Source: Luethyella okanaganae (lineage in GTDB: Bacteria; Actinomycetota; Actinomycetes; Actinomycetales; Microbacteriaceae). From it: a stretch of DNA of 64,000 bases. The stretch lies in NCBI RefSeq assembly GCF_042660285.1, contig NZ_JBHSTP010000001.1:496001-560000 (forward strand), written 5' to 3'. Position 1 is the first letter of the stretch, and each line of letters opens with the position of its first letter. The notes beneath the pieces were generated by a model. It was given only the letters and a program-made list of their open reading frames with translations. It searched no databases and was not told the origin of the DNA. Of the stretch, positions 50,898-59,128 are shown piece by piece. A program made the position numbers and the translations under genes.

Positions 50898-52307
50898 CTA
50901 CCCCTGTGGAGGCCTCGTCATCGACAACAGATCGAGCGCTGTGTCGAGTTGCGCTTCGGTCACCTCACCGCGTTCCACGTAGCCCAGATCGACGACGGCC
51001 TCGCGCACGGTGATGCCCCTGGCCACCGAGTGCTTGGCGATCTTCGCCGCGGCCTCGTAACCGATCACCCTGTTGAGCGGGGTGACGATCGACGGTGACA
51101 TCCCGGCGAGGGCGGTCGCGCGCTCGATGTTCGCCTGCAGTCCGTCGACGGTTTTGTCGGCGAGGACTCGCGACGCGTTCGAGAGCAGGCGGATCGACTC
51201 GAGGAGCGCGGTGCCCATGAGCGGGATCTGCACATTGAGCTCGAAGGAGCCGGACGCGCCGCCCCAGGCGATCGCGGCGTCGTTGCCGACGACGCGCGAG
51301 CAGACCATGAGCACGGCCTCAGGGATCACCGGATTGACCTTGCCTGGCATGATCGACGAACCCGGCTGGAGATCGGGGATGTGCAGCTCGCCGAGACCGG
51401 TGTTCGGGCCGGAGCCCATCCAGCGCAGGTCGTTGCAGATCTTGGTGAGGCTCACAGCGATGGTGCGCAGGGCCCCGGAGGCCTCGACGAGGCTGTCGCG
51501 GTTCGCCTGGGCCTCGAAGTGGTCTTTCGCCTCGGTGATGGGGAGCTCTGTCTCCTCCCGCAGCAGCCGGATGACGAGTTGCGGGAAGCCCGCCGGGGTA
51601 TTGATGCCGGTTCCGACGGCGGTGCCGCCGAGGGGAACCTCCGCTACCCGGGGGAGTGCCGACTGCACGCGCTCGATGCCGAGACGGATCTGACGGGCGT
51701 AGCCGCCGAACTCCTGACCGAGCGTCACCGGGGTTGCGTCCATGAGGTGGGTGCGTCCTGCCTTGACGACGCCGGCCCACAGCCCCGCCTTGGCCTCGAG
51801 AGCGACCGAGAGATGGTCGAGAGCCGGAATGAGGTCGTCGATCAGGGCACTCGTGACGGCGATGTGCACGGATGTCGGGAAGACGTCGTTCGACGACTGA
51901 GAGGCATTCACGTGGTCGTTGGGGTGCACTGGGCTGCCCAGACGGTCGCCGGCGAGGGTCGCGAGCACCTCGTTCATGTTCATGTTCGAGGAGGTTCCAG
52001 AACCGGTCTGGTAGACGTCGATCGGGAACTCGTCGTCGTAGCGACCGGAGATCACGTCGTCGGCGGCGGCGGCGATCGCCTGGGCGATGCCGACGTCGAG
52101 CACGCCGAGCTGGGCGTTGGCGAGCGCCGCGGACTTCTTGATGCGTGCGAGTGCGGCGATCTGCGCGGACTCCAGCCCGGAACCCGAGATGGGAAAGTTC
52201 TCGACGGCGCGTTGCGTCTGCGCGCGGTAGAGCGCGTCCGCGGGAACCCGCACCTCACCCATCGTGTCGTGCTCGATCCGGTATCTGGCCTCTGCGGTGT
52301 TGCTCAC
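50898..52307 (-). CDS. fumC: Class II fumarate hydratase
   Basis: This 469-residue TCA-cycle enzyme interconverts fumarate and malate. The superfamily signature GSSIMPGKVNPVIPEA and the substrate-binding TGSGTSSNMNMNEV and HPNDHVNASQSSNDVFPT are all present, as is GRTHLMDATPV. GTG 52307 follows AAAGGGA. It is followed on the reverse strand by nothing coupled, and upstream lies carbonic anhydrase, so the two may be co-transcribed. Confidence 0.96.
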   Translation of the reverse strand: MSNTAEARYRIEHDTMGEVRVPADALYRAQTQRAVENFPISGSGLESAQIAALARIKKSAALANAQLGVLDVGIAQAIAAAADDVISGRYDDEFPIDVYQTGSGTSSNMNMNEVLATLAGDRLGSPVHPNDHVNASQSSNDVFPTSVHIAVTSALIDDLIPALDHLSVALEAKAGLWAGVVKAGRTHLMDATPVTLGQEFGGYARQIRLGIERVQSALPRVAEVPLGGTAVGTGINTPAGFPQLVIRLLREETELPITEAKDHFEAQANRDSLVEASGALRTIAVSLTKICNDLRWMGSGPNTGLGELHIPDLQPGSSIMPGKVNPVIPEAVLMVCSRVVGNDAAIAWGGASGSFELNVQIPLMGTALLESIRLLSNASRVLADKTVDGLQANIERATALAGMSPSIVTPLNRVIGYEAAAKIAKHSVARGITVREAVVDLGYVERGEVTEAQLDTALDLLSMTRPPQG

Positions 52308-52344
52308 GATGTCCCTTTCACTTGCTTGTCTGCGCGGCACCGCG

Positions 52345-53004
52345 CTAGATCGTGCCGACGACGATGTCGGTCTCGGCGCGCCCCTCGAGAAGACGGTAGT
52401 TCGCGCCGACGATAGCCAATGTACCGGCTGCGATCGAGTCGCTGATCATCTCCGAGCGCTCCAGCAGCTCCGCGACGGTGTCGCGCAGGTGCTCACGGCC
52501 GACGAAGGCGGCGTCGACGTTGCCGAGCTTGATCGGGGCGTCCGGGTCGCCGCCGGCAACCCGGCGCACGGCGGGCACGATCTTCTGGATGAGGGCGTCG
52601 ATGTGAGCGGCGAGCGGCGGGGCGTCGGCCGTCTGCGATTCGATCGCCGCGCTCACCGCGCCGCACTCGTCGTGCCCGAGCACGAGGATGAGCGGAACCC
52701 CGAGCACCGCGACGGCATACTCGAGCGAGCCGACGACGGAGTCGGAGATGACCTGGCCCGCATTGCGCACCACGAAGAGGTCGCCGAGCCCGAGGTCGAA
52801 GATGATCTCGGCCGCGAGGCGTGAGTCGCTGCACCCGAAGAGCGCCGCGATCGGGTTCTGCCGGTGTGCCACGTCGGTGCGGTGGTCGACATCCTGTCGA
52901 GGATGCGCGGGCTCACCGCTCACGAAGCGTTCGTTGCCACGGCGCATCTCCAGCCAGGTTCCCGCCGGTGTGCGCGCGTGCGTCAGCGTGTCGTCGTCGT
53001 TCAC
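52345..53004 (-). CDS. Beta-carbonic anhydrase
   Basis: This 219-residue zinc enzyme hydrates CO2. Zinc ligands are visible as Cys58 and Asp60 in FGCSDSRLAAE (with the Arg62 dyad partner), His111 and Cys114 in GHDECGAVSA. GTG 53004 overlaps the stop of the DUF4245 gene by 3 bp (GTGA), so the two are coupled. Confidence 0.94.
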   Translation of the reverse strand: MNDDDTLTHARTPAGTWLEMRRGNERFVSGEPAHPRQDVDHRTDVAHRQNPIAALFGCSDSRLAAEIIFDLGLGDLFVVRNAGQVISDSVVGSLEYAVAVLGVPLILVLGHDECGAVSAAIESQTADAPPLAAHIDALIQKIVPAVRRVAGGDPDAPIKLGNVDAAFVGREHLRDTVAELLERSEMISDSIAAGTLAIVGANYRLLEGRAETDIVVGTI

Positions 53005-53660
53005 TGCGTGCCTCCTTTGCCGCTCTCCCGAATGTCCGGGGCGATCGCCTCGGCGAGCGCCGAGAACTCCGCAGGGTCGGCGGTGCCCGCGAGAGCATAG
53101 GTGCTGCTGCCGGCCTCCGAGGTCATGGCGTACCGCACATTGCCGAGATCGTCCGGCGAGTCGCGGTTGTCATAGATCGTCCAGCGGATGCCGCCGACGG
53201 TCGTGGTGCCGGTCGCGAGCGTGTTCTCGAGCTGTGCCGCGAGCCAACTCGGATTGGCGTCGAAGGCCTGTGTCATGCCGATGAACTGGTCCTGCGGGGT
53301 CAGGAAGCCGATGTACCAGGCCTGGATCTTGTCGGCGGAACCCGTGCGGAGCTCGGCCGCGTTCGAGCGCCAGCCCTCTGGGAGAGCCGGGTTCGCGAGG
53401 ACGCCGCGGGTGCTCCGTTGCGCCTCGACGGCAACGGTTGCGTAGTCGACGGCGCGGTCGAGCGGCTTGTCGCTGCGCGGCACGAGAAGCACGATCACGG
53501 CGACGAGGGCGAGCGTGGCCAGAAGCGACAGTGCGAGGTTGTTGATGGTCTGTCTGGCGCGGTGCTTGCGCGAGTTCTCCGCCTTGCGTGCGGCCGTCTC
53601 ATCCGTGGTCTCCGGCCGGCCGAGCTCGGCGACGACGCGCGGAGGTCTGGCCTTTCTCAT
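53001..53660 (-). CDS. DUF4245 membrane protein
   Basis: This 219-residue actinobacterial protein has a charged cytoplasmic N-terminus, one transmembrane helix (about 40-62, LALSLLATLALVAVIVLLVP) and an extracytoplasmic domain with VYATVAVEAQ-like start, LPEGWRSNAAELRTG and WYIGFLTPQDQFIGMTQAF. The function is unknown. Its ATG overlaps the xseB stop (ATGA), continuing a chain of coupled reverse-strand genes. Confidence 0.85.
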   Translation of the reverse strand: MRKARPPRVVAELGRPETTDETAARKAENSRKHRARQTINNLALSLLATLALVAVIVLLVPRSDKPLDRAVDYATVAVEAQRSTRGVLANPALPEGWRSNAAELRTGSADKIQAWYIGFLTPQDQFIGMTQAFDANPSWLAAQLENTLATGTTTVGGIRWTIYDNRDSPDDLGNVRYAMTSEAGSSTYALAGTADPAEFSALAEAIAPDIRESGKGGTQ

Positions 53661-53884
53661 TCGCCGGATGCCGCAGGCTCGACGCCGGCGCGCGCCGCGT
53701 CGAGCCGGGCCTTCGCTCCGATGAGCCACTCCTCGCAGCGCCGCGCGAGGGATTCGCCGCGCTCCCACAGCGTCAGGGACTGCTCGAGCGTCGACGAACC
53801 CTGCTCGAGCTCGGCCACGATGCGGATGAGCTCGTCGCGCGCTTCCTCGTAGCTCAACTCGGCGATGTCGTCGTTCACGGGCAT
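53657..53884 (-). CDS. xseB: Exodeoxyribonuclease VII small subunit
   Basis: This 75-residue helical subunit binds the large subunit XseA. The family core is LSYEEARDELIRIVAELEQG and LEQSLTLWERGESLARRCEE. TAGAAT lies 7 bp before the ATG (leaderless pattern), so it can be transcribed separately from xseA, which ends 66 bp upstream. Confidence 0.95.
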   Translation of the reverse strand: MPVNDDIAELSYEEARDELIRIVAELEQGSSTLEQSLTLWERGESLARRCEEWLIGAKARLDAARAGVEPAASGE

Positions 53885-53950
53885 GCTCTCGATTCTAGTT
53901 GAGGGAGCACTGGTCGTCGGGGTCGTGATCGGCTCGGCTCCCGGTGAGGC

Positions 53951-55171
53951 TCAGGCTTCCGGCGCCGAGCCGTCGGAGGTGGCGTGCACGGTTCCCGAGG
54001 CGAGTGTGAGCAGGAGTCCCGTTCCTGACGGCGCATCGATGGGATCGCGCAGCACGCGGCCGTCGGGCAGTTGGGCGATCGCGTAGCCGCGGTCGAGTGT
54101 CGCCTGCGGTGAGAGGGCGCGTAGGTGTCCGCGCAACTCCGCGGTCGTGGTCGTCGCGCGCTCCAGCGCGCGGTCGACGAGTTCCGCTCCGCGTGCGACG
54201 AAGCGGGTGAGCTCCTCGGCCCGCGAGTCGAGGATCCACCGCGTCGTCGCCAGCACCGGGCGGCTGCGCAGTTGGCCGATGCGGTCGATCTCTGCCGAGA
54301 GGATTCCGGTCAGCCGCGTGCCGATCCTGGCGCGGGCCTGCTGCACCCGGCTGAGCTCCTCGGCGACGTCCGGCACCACGCGCTTGGCGGCGTCCGTCGG
54401 GGTGGAGGCGCGCAAGTCGGCGACCTCGTCGAGAAGCGGCCGGTCGGCCTCGTGCCCGATCGCGCTCACGATCGGTGTCGATGCCGAGGCCGCCGCGCGC
54501 ACGAGTCGTTCATCGCTGAAGCCGAGCAGGTTCTGGAAGTCGCCGCCGCCACGCGCGATGACGATGACGTCGACCTCCGGGTCGGCGTCGAGCCTCTCGA
54601 TGGCCGCCGTCACCTCGGCGACCGTGCGCTCACCCTGAACCGCGGCGTGGACGATACGGAAGTCGACGGCGGGCCAACGCAGTTGCGCATTGCGCAGGAC
54701 ATCTTTCTCGGCGTCGGAGTCCTTGCCGGTGATGAGTCCGACGCGACGGGGCAGGAAGGGGAGCCGCTTCTTGCGCGAAGGGTCGAAGAGCCCCTCGCTC
54801 GCGAGTTGTCTGCGCAGCCGCTCCAAGCGCTCGAGCAGATCGCCGAGGCCCACATGACGCAACTCGAACACCTGCATGGTGAGGGTTCCGCCCTTGACCC
54901 ACCAGTTCGGCTTGACGAGGGCGATGACGCGATCGCCCTGCGCGAAGTCCCCGTCCAGCCTGGCGCGCACCGACGACCAGACGGTGAAGCTCACGGTCGC
55001 GTCCTCGCCGAGATCCTTCAGCTTGCCGTAGACGTTCCCGCCCGAGACGCCCCACTGGGTGAGCTCACCCTCGACCCACGCCGTTCCGAGTCGCTCGATG
55101 TAGCCCCGGATCTTCTGCGAGAGCACGGCGACCGGCCATGGTTCCTCCATGGTGGGCGGTGCGTCCGTCAC
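53951..55171 (-). CDS. xseA: Exodeoxyribonuclease VII large subunit
   Basis: This subunit, about 406 residues, degrades single-stranded DNA. It has an N-terminal OB-fold (VLSQKIRGYIERLGTAWVEG, GNVYGKLKDLGEDATVSFTVW) and the nuclease domain with ITGKDSDAEKDVLRNAQLRW, IVIARGGGDFQNLLGFSDE and SAIGHEADRPLLDEVADLRA. GTG 55171 is chosen because GGAGG lies 8 bp upstream; ATG 55186 is the alternative. It is divergent from ispH. Confidence 0.95.
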   Translation of the reverse strand: MTDAPPTMEEPWPVAVLSQKIRGYIERLGTAWVEGELTQWGVSGGNVYGKLKDLGEDATVSFTVWSSVRARLDGDFAQGDRVIALVKPNWWVKGGTLTMQVFELRHVGLGDLLERLERLRRQLASEGLFDPSRKKRLPFLPRRVGLITGKDSDAEKDVLRNAQLRWPAVDFRIVHAAVQGERTVAEVTAAIERLDADPEVDVIVIARGGGDFQNLLGFSDERLVRAAASASTPIVSAIGHEADRPLLDEVADLRASTPTDAAKRVVPDVAEELSRVQQARARIGTRLTGILSAEIDRIGQLRSRPVLATTRWILDSRAEELTRFVARGAELVDRALERATTTTAELRGHLRALSPQATLDRGYAIAQLPDGRVLRDPIDAPSGTGLLLTLASGTVHATSDGSAPEA

Positions 55172-55245
55172 TCGTTGATCCTCCATGTCTTCCCGCGCCC
55201 CCAATACTCGCCGACGGTCCGGCGAGACGCGCCTAGACTTGTTCC

Positions 55246-56322
55246 GTGACAAGCATGACGGATGCCCCAGCCATCGGCCTCGGCATGCCCCGCATCCCGG
55301 GCGTGCGCAACCGGCTTAAGGATATCCCGGTCGACGGATACAAGCGGGTGCTCCTCGCGGCACCTCGTGGATACTGCGCGGGCGTCGACCGTGCCGTGAT
55401 CGCGGTGGAGAAGGCGCTCGAGCACTACGGAGCCCCCGTCTACGTGCGCAAGCAGATCGTGCACAACATCCACGTCGTCACCGAACTCGAGAAGAAGGGC
55501 GCGATCTTCGTCGACGAGGTCGACGAAGTGCCCGAGGGCGCGCATATCGTCTTCAGCGCGCACGGAGTCTCGCCGGCCGTCGTCAACGCCGCCGCCGACC
55601 GCGGACTCCAGGCAATCGACGCGACCTGCCCGCTCGTCACCAAGGTTCATCGTGAGGCGGTGCGCTTCGCTCGCGACGACTTCGAGATTCTGCTCATCGG
55701 CCACGAGGGGCACGAGGAGGTCGAGGGCACGGCCGGCGAGGCGCCGGACCACGTCACCCTTGTGAACAGCCCGGATGACGTGCCGAGCATCGAGGTCAAG
55801 GATCCCGAGAAGGTCGTGTGGCTCTCGCAGACGACGCTCAGCGTCGACGAGACCATGGAGACTGTGCGTCGTTTGCGCGAGCGTTTTCCGAATCTGCAGG
55901 ATCCGCCGAGCGACGACATCTGCTACGCGACGCAGAATCGGCAGGTGGCGATCAAGAAGGTCGCCCAGGATGCCGAGCTCGTGATCGTCGTCGGTTCGGC
56001 CAATAGCTCGAACAGTGTGCGCCTTGTCGAGGTCGCCCTGGAATACGGGGCGAGGGCTGCCTATCGTGTCGACTACTCGAGCGAGGTCAGGCAGGAATGG
56101 CTCGACGGTGTCGCCACCGTCGGTGTGACCAGCGGGGCGTCTGTACCCGAAGAACTCGTACAGGAGGTACTGCGCGACCTCGCCGATGCCGGCTACGGCG
56201 ACGTGCAGGAGGTCAAGACTGCTGAAGAGGACCTCATGTTCTCGCTGCCGAAGGAACTGCGCAAAGACCTGCCTGGCAAGAAGGACGAGCGCGCTCTCGG
56301 CGGACGCGTCCGCCCGGCCTGA
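55246..56322 (+). CDS. ispH: 4-Hydroxy-3-methylbut-2-enyl diphosphate reductase
   Basis: This 358-residue iron-sulfur enzyme makes IPP and DMAPP in the last step of the MEP isoprenoid pathway. The three cluster cysteines are Cys44 (APRGYCAGVDRA), Cys128 (DATCPLVTK) and Cys226 (DDICYATQNRQ). TAGACT (55234-55239) is 6 bp before the GTG, so the mRNA is probably leaderless. An ATG three codons later is an alternative start. Confidence 0.96.
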   Translation: MTSMTDAPAIGLGMPRIPGVRNRLKDIPVDGYKRVLLAAPRGYCAGVDRAVIAVEKALEHYGAPVYVRKQIVHNIHVVTELEKKGAIFVDEVDEVPEGAHIVFSAHGVSPAVVNAAADRGLQAIDATCPLVTKVHREAVRFARDDFEILLIGHEGHEEVEGTAGEAPDHVTLVNSPDDVPSIEVKDPEKVVWLSQTTLSVDETMETVRRLRERFPNLQDPPSDDICYATQNRQVAIKKVAQDAELVIVVGSANSSNSVRLVEVALEYGARAAYRVDYSSEVRQEWLDGVATVGVTSGASVPEELVQEVLRDLADAGYGDVQEVKTAEEDLMFSLPKELRKDLPGKKDERALGGRVRPA

Positions 56323-56365
56323 GGCTCGCGCGAGGGTTCTCGAGGTACCGGTCTCGGCGCTCCTC

Positions 56366-56968
56366 TCATCTGCTTCTGCCGCCGATGTTGCTGTAGAAGT
56401 CGATAAGAGCTGGATCGGTCCCGGCCACGAATCCGGCCACGATGAGGAGCACGATCATCGAGAGCACGCCCGCCGTCAGGGGCACCCAGAAGGCCCGTTT
56501 GCGACGGAGCATGAGGGTGATGGATGCTGCCACGGACCCGACCCAGAGCGCGGCCTGCGCGATCCCGCCGGCCACGATGATGCCGTCGACCGCGGCCGTC
56601 GGCGTGTAGTCGTCCAGGCCTTCCTGGGTGTGCAGTAGGCCGATCGCTTCGGGAAGCGCCGCCTGGGTCGAGATCGCCAGGGTCAGTCCGAACAGGCCGA
56701 TGACCATGAGCACGATCGTGAGTCGCGCATCCCACCGCGGGATCTCTCGGGGCTTCCTGAAACCGTCGGGGAGCGAGGTCTTCAGCGACGAGCTCGGCCC
56801 GGGAGGGGGTGACGGTCGCCCGGCGACTCCTGAGCCACCTGCGGTGGTCGGATCGACGGGCGGTCGCCACGCCCACCCCTCCGGCGCGAGTTCGCCGAAA
56901 CGTGGGCGCGGACGCTGATCGCCGGTCGCCTCCGCGGGCTCCGAGGGTTCGGCGGGTGTTTCAGCCAT
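56366..56968 (-). CDS. DUF6264 membrane protein
   Basis: This 200-residue protein has a Pro/Glu-rich cytoplasmic N-terminus with FGELAPEGWAWRPP, then four predicted helices (LTIVLMVIGLFGLTLAIS; GIIVAGGIAQAALWVGSVAA; WVPLTAGVLSMIVLLIVAGF). It matches the actinobacterial DUF6264 family, of unknown function. Its start overlaps the 3' end of the methyltransferase gene by 8 bp. Confidence 0.8.
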   Translation of the reverse strand: MAETPAEPSEPAEATGDQRPRPRFGELAPEGWAWRPPVDPTTAGGSGVAGRPSPPPGPSSSLKTSLPDGFRKPREIPRWDARLTIVLMVIGLFGLTLAISTQAALPEAIGLLHTQEGLDDYTPTAAVDGIIVAGGIAQAALWVGSVAASITLMLRRKRAFWVPLTAGVLSMIVLLIVAGFVAGTDPALIDFYSNIGGRSR

Positions 56969-57890
56969 GTGTCGGTCGCCCCGTGATCTTTCGGAACAGG
57001 AAGGTGAGCGGGTGGCGCTTCACGAATGCGATATGTGCGACGAGCCCGTCCAACTCGTTCCGAACGGCGTCGCGCTCGGAACGCAAGAGGTCGCGCTCGG
57101 AGCGCAAAAGAGCGCACTCGTTCTCGATCTCGCGTGCTCGCGTGAGGATATCATCGGGGGGAGTGCTTCGAACGGGGCGACGCCATTCGGAGGGGGGAGC
57201 CTGGTCGGGCTCGGCAACGCCGACGTACTGGTAGATGTTGCTCTCGGTGCGATGCAGCATGTCGAAGAACTCGGCGTTGGCGGCCAGACCGATCTTCGCC
57301 AGACGCTCGCGCACCATCCCCTCCGGATACTCGGAGACGACCGGCTCCTCGGCGTCGATCCGATAGCCTGCCGATGCGAAGACGTCGTTGATCTCGTCGC
57401 CGTCGTAGAAATGGAAGTGGGTCTTGTCGAGGAGCCCGACCTCGGTGTAGCCGAACCGGCCTTCCAGGAGGTCGAGCCGGATCGAAGCATGGCTCATGTT
57501 GGGGATCGAGTACACGACGACTCCGCGATCGCGCAGCATGGACCGGATCTTGACCAGGGCGGCTCGGGGATCGGGGAGGTGTTCGAGCACGTCGGCGAAG
57601 ACGATCACGTCGAAGGTGCCGAGGATGTCTGGTGCGGTGTCGTCCGTGATGTCGAGCACGTGCGCTTCGGAGATCTTCTGACGAGCGACCGCGATGTCGT
57701 CGGGATTGAGATCGACCCCGACGACGCTGCACTCGTTCATCTGCTCGAGGGCCTCGCCGAAGTTTCCACTCGAGCAGCCGACGTCGAGCACTCGAGAGCC
57801 GCGCGGGATGAACCGGAGCAGGTTCGACCAACTATTGTTGCGGGCATCCCGGTCGAACAGATGGCTCGAGTACTGCGATGTCGGGTTCAT
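56961..57890 (-). CDS. SAM-dependent methyltransferase (class I, glycan/lipid type)
   Basis: This 309-residue protein has a Rossmann methyltransferase domain with the SAM motif RVLDVGCSSGNFGEALEQ, VVGVDLNPDDIAVARQKI and FDVIVFADVLEHLPDP. A long C-terminal heptad-like coiled coil (LRSERDLLRSERDAVRNELD, about residues 265-285) precedes a basic end (RKITGRPTHG). This layout is seen in methyltransferases of polysaccharide clusters, but no such cluster is here. Start ATG 57890 has no clear ribosome-binding site. The acceptor is unknown. Confidence 0.82.
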   Translation of the reverse strand: MNPTSQYSSHLFDRDARNNSWSNLLRFIPRGSRVLDVGCSSGNFGEALEQMNECSVVGVDLNPDDIAVARQKISEAHVLDITDDTAPDILGTFDVIVFADVLEHLPDPRAALVKIRSMLRDRGVVVYSIPNMSHASIRLDLLEGRFGYTEVGLLDKTHFHFYDGDEINDVFASAGYRIDAEEPVVSEYPEGMVRERLAKIGLAANAEFFDMLHRTESNIYQYVGVAEPDQAPPSEWRRPVRSTPPDDILTRAREIENECALLRSERDLLRSERDAVRNELDGLVAHIAFVKRHPLTFLFRKITGRPTHG

Positions 57891-57915
57891 TGCGGATATC
57901 TTCGCGACGGTTCGG

Positions 57916-58941
57916 TCAGCTATCGGAATGGCCGGCTGAACCCAGCTGCCTCGTCGACTCGACGACACGGGCGGCCATGGTGGACTCCGCGACCTTGCCC
58001 CAGGCGCGGGGGTCGTAGAGCTTCTTGTTGCCGACCTCGCCGTCGACCTTGAGCACGCCGTCGTAGTTCTTGAGCATGTAGTCGGCGACCCCGCGTGTGA
58101 ACGCGTACTGTGTGTCGGTGTCGATGTTCATCTTGATGACGCCATTGGCGACGGCCTCGGCGATCTCGGCGTCCGTCGAACCGGATCCGCCGTGGAAGAC
58201 GAGGTCGAGGGGCTTCGGGCCGGTGCCGTACCTGGCCTGAAGGCCGTCCTGGATGTCCTTGAGCAGCTCGGGGCGCAGTTTGACGTTGCCCGGCTTGTAG
58301 ACGCCGTGCACGTTGCCGAAGGTGAGTGCGGTCATGTAGCGACCGTTCTCGCCGAGGCCGAGCGCCTCGACGGTCGCGATGGCGTCGTCGAGCGTCGTGT
58401 AGAGGTTCTCGTTGATGTCGTGGCTGACGCCATCCTCTTCACCGCCGACGACGCCGATCTCGACCTCGAGGATCGCGTTGATCGCCTGGGTGCGCTTGAT
58501 CATGTCCTGGGCGATCTCGAGATTCTCCGCGAGGGGAACCGCGGAACCGTCCCACATGTGCGACTGGAAGATCGGGTTGCGGCCCGCCTTCACCTCCTCC
58601 TCGGATGCCTCGATGAGGGGCAGCACGAAGCCGTCGAGCGCGTTCTTAGGGCAGTGGTCGGTGTGCAGGGCGACGGTCACCGGGTAGTTGTCGGCGACGG
58701 CGTGTGCGTACTTGGCGAAGGCGAGGGCTCCGGATGCCCGGTTCTTGACGGTATGGCCGGCGAAGTAGTCTGCGCCGCCCGTCGTCACCTGGATGATGCC
58801 GTCGGAGCCCGCCTCGGTGAGACCCTGCAGAACCGCGTTGATGGTCTGCGACGAGGAGACGTTGAAGGCTGGGTAGGCGAAGCCCTTCGACTTGGCCTTG
58901 TCCAGCATCTCTGCGTACTGCTCGGGGGTTGCGATGGGCAT
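57916..58941 (-). CDS. fba: Class II fructose-1,6-bisphosphate aldolase
   Basis: This 341-residue zinc-dependent glycolytic aldolase has HTDHCPKNALDGFV (zinc His and catalytic Asp), EVEIGVVGGEEDGV, GNVHGVYKPGNVKLRPELL and VFHGGSGSTDAEIAEA. AAGGAG lies 6 bp before the ATG. The stop is 25 bp before the methyltransferase start on the same strand. Confidence 0.96.
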   Translation of the reverse strand: MPIATPEQYAEMLDKAKSKGFAYPAFNVSSSQTINAVLQGLTEAGSDGIIQVTTGGADYFAGHTVKNRASGALAFAKYAHAVADNYPVTVALHTDHCPKNALDGFVLPLIEASEEEVKAGRNPIFQSHMWDGSAVPLAENLEIAQDMIKRTQAINAILEVEIGVVGGEEDGVSHDINENLYTTLDDAIATVEALGLGENGRYMTALTFGNVHGVYKPGNVKLRPELLKDIQDGLQARYGTGPKPLDLVFHGGSGSTDAEIAEAVANGVIKMNIDTDTQYAFTRGVADYMLKNYDGVLKVDGEVGNKKLYDPRAWGKVAESTMAARVVESTRQLGSAGHSDS

Positions 58942-59028
58942 GTCGTCTCCTTGGGCGATGGCTCGGTGTGCTCAAAGTCTATCCAGCCCGGGGGTGCGGG
59001 GGGACGTTGTTCGAGCTCGACTTGACAA

Positions 59029-59075
59029 ATGGTCAGACCAAGCTCACACTCGTTAACATCAGATGGTCAGACCAT
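59029..59075 (+). promoter_or_regulatory. Promoter with two TGGTCAGACCA operators
   Basis: Two 11-bp palindromes TGGTCAGACCA (59030-59040 and 59064-59074) share flanking bases (ATGGTCAGACCA). A TAACAT -10 (59054-59059) lies between them, so one site covers the -35 region and one the start of transcription. TGGT-N3-ACCA is the pattern bound by FadR/FCD-type GntR regulators, and such a regulator is encoded at 60578. Confidence 0.75.
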
Positions 59076-59128
59076 CAATCCACAACACGTGTCTTCTCGG
59101 CTCGGCCGAGCTACAAGGAAGTAGTGAG

